Assembly (NCBI GenBank): GCA_020631355.1
Contig: JAHDHL010000006.1
Coordinates: 118,859 to 182,858, forward strand
Source of the DNA: Saprospiraceae bacterium
GTDB taxonomy: Bacteria; Bacteroidota; Bacteroidia; Chitinophagales; Saprospiraceae
Reading direction: 5' to 3'
Length of the DNA: 64,000 bases
The position numbers and the translations under genes are program-made. The notes below the pieces were generated by a model. It did not search any database. It was given only the letters and a program-made list of their open reading frames with translations, and was not told the DNA's origin. How positions within the stretch are numbered: position 1 is the stretch's first letter; the number at the start of each line of letters is the position of its first letter. Below, piece after piece: positions 54,161 to 60,435 of the stretch.

Positions 54161-55159
54161 CTATTTGATTTCAATGATATCGTTGTGTTTCTTTTGGGTT
54201 TCAATACTGAAATAAATACCTGCCTCTAGTCGATAGGTAGGACTCAACTGCGTACCATCCACACGGGCATACAATGGTATGGACCCACCAAATTGTAATG
54301 AGGTGAATGAATTCAACCACCATTGGGTAGTCAGTCTTGCAAATAACCAATCCCCGCCGGTATTCACCAAATCCATTCTTGATTGTTGGTCCCTATTTGC
54401 ATGTCTGTACTGTAATTGGATACTGGGGTCCAGAAAGAATCGCTTAGCTATCAAAAAACGATCTCCCCAACCTAAGTGAATCTGGTATTCGTCACCAAAC
54501 TGATACTCAAATGCACCCAAATAATCATCATTCACTCCCTTGCGGTTGTAAATGAATGTTCCGGAAAGATTGGAACTCGGCCTGAAGGCTAATTGGTGGG
54601 TTGCCTGCGTCCAGAATATTCCATCCCATGCACCACTTCCGGGCTGTAGGTCAGCATTGATTGTGAATCCTAAATCATTCGTAAGATCTGAAGCCCCCAA
54701 AGGGAATTTCACTCCCAGTGCAGAAGTGATACGAGTATGTTCTTCCGCTCCCAGTGTCAGCCATTTGTATTTCAGTAAGACCGCTAAATCACCGATACCT
54801 CTCGTTATGGTCTGATCCTGCAATCCTACTCCTTGGTCAATGCTTCTTTCTTGGATGACAAAGGAAGAAAACAAATCCACAGACCACTTATCAGTCAAAT
54901 GATATCCTCCTTGAAAAATCAGGGAACGGGTATGCCTTGTCCTAGAATCATCATCGAGCGTATTCCTATGGTCCTTGAGGGTTTTGAGAACATTGTCATC
55001 ATATGTAAGCGACAATTGGAGCAAGCCCTTATTCCCTGAGGGCAAGCCAACATTCCCCGAAAGGGGCACACCTCCCGAACAACAGGTTTGGGCCTTACCT
55101 GTCACCAAAAGGCAACCGATTAGCATCAAGGAAAGGATATTTCGATACAACATATTCAT
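54161..55159 (-). CDS. outer-membrane beta-barrel protein, unknown function
   Basis: 332 residues. Signal peptide (ILSLMLIGCLLVTGKAQ). The mature chain opens with a TCCSGG vicinal Cys pair and then ~14 amphipathic strands (LLQLSLTYDDN, KWSVDLFSSFVIQ, DLAVLLKYKWLTLGA, QIHLGWGDRFLIAK), a barrel of the transporter/channel type. It precedes the DUF3179 lipoprotein gene by 16 bp, and the pair may form one envelope complex. The CC pair near the N-terminus might bind a metal; that is a guess. Confidence 0.75.
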   Translation of the reverse strand: MNMLYRNILSLMLIGCLLVTGKAQTCCSGGVPLSGNVGLPSGNKGLLQLSLTYDDNVLKTLKDHRNTLDDDSRTRHTRSLIFQGGYHLTDKWSVDLFSSFVIQERSIDQGVGLQDQTITRGIGDLAVLLKYKWLTLGAEEHTRITSALGVKFPLGASDLTNDLGFTINADLQPGSGAWDGIFWTQATHQLAFRPSSNLSGTFIYNRKGVNDDYLGAFEYQFGDEYQIHLGWGDRFLIAKRFFLDPSIQLQYRHANRDQQSRMDLVNTGGDWLFARLTTQWWLNSFTSLQFGGSIPLYARVDGTQLSPTYRLEAGIYFSIETQKKHNDIIEIK

Positions 55160-55247
55160 CTTCTATTTCCTAAGATAAAATACAGACCCGATTTGAGTTG
55201 TCCGAGGATAGACATTCAAGTTTGGTCAAAAAAAATTTGCCTAGCAC

Positions 55248-55278
55248 TTGTTTTCTTCCCGACAATCACATAGCTTTG
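55248..55278 (+). promoter_or_regulatory. promoter of the Phe/Tyr attenuator-operon
   Basis: TTG at 55248-55250, an exact 20-bp spacer, then TAGCTTTG at 55271-55278: a full match to the Bacteroidota primary promoter (TTG-N19-21-TAnnTTTG). Transcription should start within about 5-9 nt, at or beside the first leader ATG (55285). It is the only good promoter I see before the operon. Confidence 0.65.
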
Positions 55279-55284
55279 GTTCAG

Positions 55285-55344
55285 ATGATTCGAAATACTT
55301 CCATAACATTCTCTTATTATTATTTCTTTTACACTAAGGTGTAA
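55285..55344 (+). CDS. aromatic leader peptide 1 (Tyr/Phe attenuator)
   Basis: A 19-residue peptide, MIRNTSITFSYYYFFYTKV, with 7 aromatic residues, six of them consecutive (YYYFFY at 11-16). It begins 6 nt after the promoter -7 element, so the message may be leaderless. Directly after its stop codon, GGAACTT (55346-55352) can pair with GAGTTCC (55378-55384), the 5' arm of terminator 1. Ribosomes stalling at the Tyr/Phe codons for want of charged tRNA would leave that arm free and block termination; completed translation would cover it. This is the classical attenuator design, found here by reading the sequence. Function not proven. Confidence 0.75.
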   Translation: MIRNTSITFSYYYFFYTKV

Positions 55345-55377
55345 GGGAACTTGAATGTATTGGATTTACAATATCAG

Positions 55378-55404
55378 GAGTTCCGTTTACGGGACTCTTT
55401 TTTT
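55378..55404 (+). terminator. attenuator terminator 1
   Basis: GAGTTCCG (55378-55385), loop TTTA, CGGGACTC (55390-55397), then seven T (55398-55404). An 8-bp stem with one G-U. It begins 33 nt after the stop of leader peptide 1. Its 5' arm can alternatively pair with the antiterminator arm at 55346-55352. Confidence 0.8.
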
Positions 55405-55427
55405 ATATCAACCAAACCTAACCATTG

Positions 55428-55487
55428 ATGCGCTATTATAGCAACCATACTTATTATGCATTCTATTTCTTCTTCAAAGAGGAATAA
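55428..55487 (+). CDS. aromatic leader peptide 2 (Tyr/Phe attenuator)
   Basis: A second 19-residue peptide, MRYYSNHTYYAFYFFFKEE, with five Tyr and four Phe. It starts 23 nt after terminator 1 with no promoter in between, so it is read only when polymerase passes the first checkpoint. At its stop codon AAGGCTT (55486-55492) can pair with GAGCCTT (55517-55523), the 5' arm of terminator 2, exactly as in element 1. Control by Tyr and Phe tRNA charging is inferred from the codons and from the enzymes encoded downstream. Confidence 0.8.
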   Translation: MRYYSNHTYYAFYFFFKEE

Positions 55488-55516
55488 GGCTTGGTATTGA
55501 ATAATTAAATGAACCT

Positions 55517-55544
55517 GAGCCTTGCCATTTAGCAAGGCTTTTTT
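55517..55544 (+). terminator. attenuator terminator 2
   Basis: AGCCTTGC (55518-55525), 6-nt loop, GCAAGGCT (55532-55539), perfect 8-bp stem plus a flanking G-U, followed by a run of six T (55539-55544). It starts 29 nt after the leader 2 stop and ends 10 nt before the prephenate dehydratase ATG. The antiterminator arm AAGGCTT is identical to part of the terminator's 3' arm. Confidence 0.85.
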
Positions 55545-55554
55545 ATTGAATGAT

Positions 55555-56427
55555 ATGACGGTAAATACATTGGAAAAGGAAAAAAGCACACTCCAGAAGG
55601 TCTGTATCCAAGGATACGCAGGAGCCTTTCATGAGATTGCTGCCAGAATGAATTTTGGTAAGGAACCCATCGAAATCGTACCGGCCCATACATTCGATGA
55701 TTTGGTCAACAAAATTGAGCAACAAGAGGAAGCAGACCTGGGTTTGATGGCCATAGAGAATACCCTAGGAGGTAATCTGATGTATAATTATAAGCTATTG
55801 AACCAATCCAAACTCACCATAACGGGTGAAGTTCTCCTAAGAATCAAACAAAACCTACTCGTTCTACCAGGTGCTACAATGGATGAAATCACGGAAGTAC
55901 ATTCCCACCCTATGGCCATTGCCCAGTGTAGGGAATTCTTCAAATCATATCCTCATATACGACTCATTGAAAATGCAGATACGGCACTGAGTGCCAAATG
56001 GGTCAGCGAAAAACAACAAAGACACATCGGTGCGATTGCTAGTACATTGGCAGCAGAATTATACGGTTTAGACATTCTTAGGGAAAGTATCGAAACCCAT
56101 AAAAAGAATCATACCCGATTCCTCGTTCTGGAACACAAGGATAAGGCCCGTTCTAATCCAATGTCCAATAAGGTTTCCCTCAGTTTCAGAACCAATCACG
56201 AAGTAGGTAGCCTACACAAGGTATTGGCCGTATTGGCGGCTTATAATGCCAATCTGACGAAAATCACTTCCGCCCCCATAATTGGTTCTCCATGGCAATA
56301 TCTTTTCTATGTTGACTTTGTCACTTCGGATATCAGCTATGAACAAGCCATCAATGCCATTACACCCATTACGGAGCAACTCAGCATACTAGGTATTTAT
56401 CCCAAAGGAAAAAGTTATGAATACTAA
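55555..56427 (+). CDS. pheA: prephenate dehydratase with ACT domain
   Basis: 290 residues from the ATG at 55555; an in-frame ATG at 55522 lies inside the attenuator hairpin and is rejected. Catalytic part: VCIQGYAGAFHEIAA, GLMAIENTLGGNLMYNY, VHSHPMAIAQCREFF, IGAIASTLAAELYGL and NHTRFLVLEHKD (the Thr-Arg-Phe motif). The ACT domain (about 205-290) has GSLHKVLAVLAAYNANLTKITSAPIIGSPWQYLFYVDF (in part). The usual Phe-binding ESRP is TSAP, so feedback by Phe may be weak or different. It converts prephenate to phenylpyruvate for Phe synthesis. First enzyme gene after the tandem attenuators. Confidence 0.95.
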   Translation: MTVNTLEKEKSTLQKVCIQGYAGAFHEIAARMNFGKEPIEIVPAHTFDDLVNKIEQQEEADLGLMAIENTLGGNLMYNYKLLNQSKLTITGEVLLRIKQNLLVLPGATMDEITEVHSHPMAIAQCREFFKSYPHIRLIENADTALSAKWVSEKQQRHIGAIASTLAAELYGLDILRESIETHKKNHTRFLVLEHKDKARSNPMSNKVSLSFRTNHEVGSLHKVLAVLAAYNANLTKITSAPIIGSPWQYLFYVDFVTSDISYEQAINAITPITEQLSILGIYPKGKSYEY

Positions 56428-56448
56428 CTGACAATCGAATTCAAAGGA

Positions 56449-57618
56449 ATGATCAAGGAAAAGTTACATATCAAAAACAGTAATCGGTTAGGCGAAGTCA
56501 AAGAGTATTATTTCTCTACCAAACTTAGGGAAATCGCTGAGATGAATGCCCAAGGCAATGATATTATCAATCTTGGTATTGGTAGTCCGGACCTAGCTCC
56601 GCATGCCAGCGTAATCGAAGCACTGAACCAACATGCCATCCTACCTCAAAATCATGCTTACCAAAGTTACAAGGGGCTACCCGAACTAAGACAGGCATTC
56701 TCTAGATGGTATCATCGTTTTTTTCACGCCACTTTGGATGCAGATAAGGAAATATTACCATTGATGGGCTCCAAGGAGGGCATCATGCACATTTCCATGA
56801 GTTTTCTGAATGAGGGAGACGAAGTATTGGTTCCCAATCCGGGATATCCAGCATATGCTGCTGTTACCAGATTGGCCGGAGGTACCATTCGCAACTATAA
56901 TCTTACTGCGGACAAGCAATGGTTACCAGATTTGGAGGCTCTAGAACAACAAGACCTATCCAAAGTCAAGATCATGTGGATTAACTACCCCAATATGCCT
57001 ACGGGTGCTGCAGGTTCAAGGGAGATTTTCCAGTCACTGATAGATTTTGCTTATCGCAACGAAATCATGCTGATTAATGATAATCCATATGCATTCATCC
57101 TAAACGAACGCCCCCTTTCTATCCTATCCTTGGATGGAGCCAAGGAGGTAGCCATGGAATTGAATTCACTCAGTAAGGCCCAGAATATGGCTGGTTGGAG
57201 GGTCGGAGTTCTGGCCGGAAGGGCTGATTGGATCGAAAACGTTCTGCGTTTCAAAAGCAATATGGATTCCGGTATGTTCAAACCCGTACAGATGGCAGCT
57301 ACCAAAGCCCTTGAACTCGGACAGGATTGGTACAATCATCTCAATGAAATCTATGCCCGGAGACAAGAAAAAGTATTCGAAATCATGGATGCCCTGAATT
57401 GTGACTACGAATCACAACAGCAGGGAATGTTCGTATGGGCCAAGATTCCCGATTCCATAGAGGATGGTTTCGCCCTATCCGATAGCACCCTTTATCATAA
57501 GAAAGTATTCATTACTCCGGGAGGCATCTTCGGGAGTAATGGTAATCGATATGTAAGAATATCCCTTTGTAGCAATATGGAAACATTGGAAAAAGCATTA
57601 GATAGAATTCAATCCTGA
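56449..57618 (+). CDS. class I/II aminotransferase, probably aromatic or aspartate type
   Basis: 389 residues. PLP fold-type I: IINLGIGSPDLAPH, YQSYKGLPELRQAFSRW, PLMGSKEGIMHISMSF, VLVPNPGYPAYAAVTRLAGG, WINYPNMPTGA (Asn for PLP), NDNPYAFI, and the PLP Lys243 in NSLSKAQNMAGWRVG. The family covers aspartate, tyrosine and related transaminases. Between prephenate dehydratase and dehydrogenase genes it most likely transaminates phenylpyruvate and 4-hydroxyphenylpyruvate, or prephenate. It starts 21 bp after pheA. Confidence 0.92.
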   Translation: MIKEKLHIKNSNRLGEVKEYYFSTKLREIAEMNAQGNDIINLGIGSPDLAPHASVIEALNQHAILPQNHAYQSYKGLPELRQAFSRWYHRFFHATLDADKEILPLMGSKEGIMHISMSFLNEGDEVLVPNPGYPAYAAVTRLAGGTIRNYNLTADKQWLPDLEALEQQDLSKVKIMWINYPNMPTGAAGSREIFQSLIDFAYRNEIMLINDNPYAFILNERPLSILSLDGAKEVAMELNSLSKAQNMAGWRVGVLAGRADWIENVLRFKSNMDSGMFKPVQMAATKALELGQDWYNHLNEIYARRQEKVFEIMDALNCDYESQQQGMFVWAKIPDSIEDGFALSDSTLYHKKVFITPGGIFGSNGNRYVRISLCSNMETLEKALDRIQS

Positions 57619-57621
57619 TTC

Positions 57622-58461
57622 ATGGTTATATCAATAGTAGGAATAGGACTCATAGGTGGCTCATTGGCCATTACGCTCAAGGAAAATGGCTTTGCGGACT
57701 CCATCATAGGGGTTGACATCAACTCTGATAACATCGACAAGGCCTATCGGAGAAGACTCATCGACCAAGATATGAGCCTGAATGATGCCATCAATGCGTC
57801 AGACATCATCATTCTTTCTACTCCTGTGGATGCCATGAGACAATTGCTCCCCGGTATTCTGAATCAAGTAGAACATCAAGTTGTAATGGATGTGGGTTCT
57901 ACGAAAGTGAATCTACTGAATGATATCAAGCAACATCCCCAAAGAGGACGGTTCGTTGCAACACACCCAATGGCAGGGACGGAATATTCAGGTCCAGAAG
58001 CAGCATTACCGAATCTGTTCGATCATAAGTGTACTGTCATTTGCGATGCAATGGACAGTGATGAGGATGCCTTGGAAAAAGTGAGGGATTTGTATCAATC
58101 CATTCCAATGAAAGTTCTGGAACTGGATGCTAAATCCCATGATGTCCATACAGCCTATGTTTCCCATATATCGCATATCTCGTCATTTGCCCTCGCACTC
58201 ACTGTTTTGGCTAAGGAAAAGGATGAGAATCGAATATTCGAATTGGCTAGTGGTGGATTCGGTTCCACGGTAAGATTGGCAAAGAGTTCTCCCGATATGT
58301 GGGTTCCCATCTTCAAGCAGAATCGGGATAATGTACTTGATGTTTTGGATGAACACATCAATCAACTGGCCCGTTTCAGGAGTTTACTCATCAAACAGGA
58401 TTATGACCAATTTCATCAATTGATACAGGAAAGTAACGAAATCAAAAGAATCATAAAATAG
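57622..58461 (+). CDS. tyrA: prephenate dehydrogenase
   Basis: 279 residues. NAD-binding VGIGLIGGSLA and GVDINSDNID (Asp at the strand end fits NAD), DIIILSTPVDAM, VVMDVGSTKVN, FVATHPMAGTEYSG, DVHTAYVSHISHISSFAL, ELASGGFGSTVRLAKSSPDMW. It oxidatively decarboxylates prephenate to 4-hydroxyphenylpyruvate for Tyr. No ACT domain at the C-terminus, which agrees with control at the transcript level by the upstream attenuators. It starts 3 bp after the aminotransferase gene. Confidence 0.95.
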   Translation: MVISIVGIGLIGGSLAITLKENGFADSIIGVDINSDNIDKAYRRRLIDQDMSLNDAINASDIIILSTPVDAMRQLLPGILNQVEHQVVMDVGSTKVNLLNDIKQHPQRGRFVATHPMAGTEYSGPEAALPNLFDHKCTVICDAMDSDEDALEKVRDLYQSIPMKVLELDAKSHDVHTAYVSHISHISSFALALTVLAKEKDENRIFELASGGFGSTVRLAKSSPDMWVPIFKQNRDNVLDVLDEHINQLARFRSLLIKQDYDQFHQLIQESNEIKRIIK

Positions 58462-58492
58462 AACAATCGTCGTTCTCAAATATTATAATTAT

Positions 58493-59584
58493 ATGAACAT
58501 CAAACCCATTTTCACAAAGAAAGACCGTCCCATTGTTATTGCAGGTCCCTGTAGTGCGGAATCAGAGGAACAGGTACTTACTACGGCTAAGGCATTGGCC
58601 CAACAAAATATCGATCTTTTCAGAGCCGGAATCTGGAAACCCAGAACCCGCCCGGGTTCTTTCGAGGGAGTCGGTAGGATAGGATTGAAATGGCTTCAGA
58701 AAGTCAAGTCTGAAACGGGTCTTAAGGTCACCACTGAAGTAGCCAATAAGGACCATGTATTCGAAGCACTGAAACATGGTATTGATGTGCTTTGGCTTGG
58801 TGCCCGAACAACGGTTAATCCATTCTCCGTACAGGAAGTAGCGGATGCATTGGAAGGTACGCAGGTTCCCGTAATGATTAAGAATCCAATCAATCCCGAC
58901 CTCAAACTATGGATGGGAGCCATTGAAAGGATTTACAATGCGGGTATTGAGCATATTGCTGTTATCCATAGAGGGTTTTCACACCATGGAGATACAGGAT
59001 ATAGGAATGTACCCAGATGGCAAATTCCCATCGAGCTCAAAAGACAATTCCCTAATTTGGAAATCATTTGTGATAATAGCCATATCTGTGGAAGAAGGGA
59101 TATACTCAAGGATGTGGCACAAAAGGCAATGGACCTCAACTTTGATGGCCTGATGACCGAAACACACCCCGACCCTGACAATGCCTGGTCTGATGCCATG
59201 CAACAAATCACACCAAAGGTATTCGGTGAATTAGTGGATGATCTTGTTCTGAGAACATCCACGACTGATGATGTATTGTTCAGTGAGACACTGGTACACC
59301 TTCGTTCGGAAATTGATGAAATTGATACGGAACTCATCAACATACTTGGTCGTAGGATGGAAATTGCGGATAAGATTGGTTTATTCAAAAAGGATAACAA
59401 TATTCCGATTCTTCAGACGACTCGTTGGAATGAAATTCTGGAAAAGCAGGTATCCAAAGGGCAAAAAGTGGGTTTGAGTGAGGCATTCATGAGTATACTC
59501 CTGCGTGCGGTCCACCAGGAATCCATTAACCATCAGGCTGAAGTAATGAATAAGGCTCAATTAGAGGATTTGAAAAAAGGATAA
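58493..59584 (+). CDS. DAHP synthase / chorismate mutase (C-terminal CM) bifunctional enzyme
   Basis: 363 residues. DAHP synthase of the type I-beta (KDO8P-like) group at about 1-260: IVIAGPCSAESEEQVL, FRAGIWKPRTRPGSFEGVG, TTEVANKDHVFEAL, WLGARTTVNPFSVQE, VMIKNPINPD, IHRGFSHHGDTGYRN, CDNSHICGRRD. Chorismate mutase (AroQ-type) at about 270-360: LRSEIDEIDTELINILGRRMEIADKIG. It runs the first step of the shikimate route and the branch to prephenate. The CM-at-the-C-terminus order is typical of Bacteroidota. Last gene of the operon; a terminator follows. Confidence 0.95.
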   Translation: MNIKPIFTKKDRPIVIAGPCSAESEEQVLTTAKALAQQNIDLFRAGIWKPRTRPGSFEGVGRIGLKWLQKVKSETGLKVTTEVANKDHVFEALKHGIDVLWLGARTTVNPFSVQEVADALEGTQVPVMIKNPINPDLKLWMGAIERIYNAGIEHIAVIHRGFSHHGDTGYRNVPRWQIPIELKRQFPNLEIICDNSHICGRRDILKDVAQKAMDLNFDGLMTETHPDPDNAWSDAMQQITPKVFGELVDDLVLRTSTTDDVLFSETLVHLRSEIDEIDTELINILGRRMEIADKIGLFKKDNNIPILQTTRWNEILEKQVSKGQKVGLSEAFMSILLRAVHQESINHQAEVMNKAQLEDLKKG

Positions 59585-59601
59585 TTCTGAATCTATATAT
59601 C

Positions 59602-59645
59602 CCCACCCAGTACCATCCCAAAATCGTTACTGGGTGGGTTGTTTA
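59602..59645 (+). terminator. intrinsic terminator of the Phe/Tyr operon
   Basis: CCCACCCAGTA (59602-59612) pairs perfectly with TACTGGGTGGG (59628-59638), 15-nt loop, then TTGTTT. It lies 17 bp after the last stop codon. Confidence 0.85.
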
Positions 59646-59650
59646 TCATC

Positions 59651-59845
59651 TTATTTCCTAGGATATTTCCTTGTTCTTCTGGCCATAATGGGCAAGGTAG
59701 CAATGATTATGGCAGCAAAACACATTGCTATTCCCATTATCGTATCATTATCCACTCCCATACCTGAGAATATGCCCAACAATGTGACGAATCCTACTGC
59801 TATCCCTATGGTGGCTGCTTGGTTGGCTGATAATTTATTTTTCAT
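59651..59845 (-). CDS. small two-helix membrane protein, paralogue A
   Basis: 64 residues. Two hydrophobic helices (about 9-27 and 36-53) flank the turn SGMGVDNDT, and the end is very basic (ARRTRKYPRK). The GMGVDxDT turn is shared with the 58-residue protein encoded 136 bp upstream on the same strand, which marks them as paralogues. Family not recognised. The basic tail suggests a cytoplasmic C-terminus. Confidence 0.7.
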   Translation of the reverse strand: MKNKLSANQAATIGIAVGFVTLLGIFSGMGVDNDTIMGIAMCFAAIIIATLPIMARRTRKYPRK

Positions 59846-59981
59846 GATGCAACGGTATTGGTTATACTTATAATTTCGTCATAAACCGAGTCGTTGTAAA
59901 GTCATCTTAGACCAATCCAAGTAGAATTTCGATGTAGTAATAATCGTTGGATAAGGATGTTATAGATAGGTACTAGTACCC

Positions 59982-60158
59982 TCAAGAAGGTTTCATGAAT
60001 GATGGAACAATGGACATTCCAATAGTAAAAAAAAGCATCATCAAGACAATCAATGTGTCTGTATCCACCCCCATCCCTCCTAATACCAACAACAATAAGG
60101 TATAACCAATAGCCATACCCATAGCAAGCAAATGTGAGGAAATCCGAGGCTTTTTCAT
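59982..60158 (-). CDS. small two-helix membrane protein, paralogue B
   Basis: 58 residues, found by reading the strand directly (ATG at 60158, TGA ending at 59982). It starts MKKPRISSHLLAMGMAIGY, followed by a helix, the turn LGGMGVDTDTL, and a second helix (VLMMLFFTIGMSIVP). It aligns along its length with paralogue A: both have GIAVGF or GMAIGY, then GMGVD(N/T)DT. The overlapping 131-codon frame on the same strand (60297 to 59902) is probably not the real product across this region. A GGTACTAGTACC palindrome follows the stop codon (59969-59980). Confidence 0.7.
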   Translation of the reverse strand: MKKPRISSHLLAMGMAIGYTLLLLVLGGMGVDTDTLIVLMMLFFTIGMSIVPSFMKPS

Positions 60159-60435
60159 ATCTTATTTTTTGTAGGTATCCAATATTATTTTCTATGAAAA
60201 TAAAGAATATCCCACAAACCAGAAAGCATATCAGACCAACAGTCCCATTCCCTCGATAACTGACCTTTCCTAAGCCCTGCTTAGGCCCAATGACCATATA
60301 CTCCCTCTCTTACTACTCCCAACTTCCGCCGGAAATGTATATCATACAGATAAATTATATTCATAATGAATTGGAAAAGCTATGAATACCGTAAATTAGA
60401 CCGATCCAACTTTTTACAGACAAAATTTTATTGGT

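Noticed and set aside
59902..60297. 131-codon minus-strand frame over the region upstream of the small membrane protein genes
   Set aside because: Its C-terminal two thirds overlap the 58-residue paralogue in another phase, which has the conserved turn. The first ~50 residues contain a plausible membrane helix, so a short real product cannot be fully excluded.
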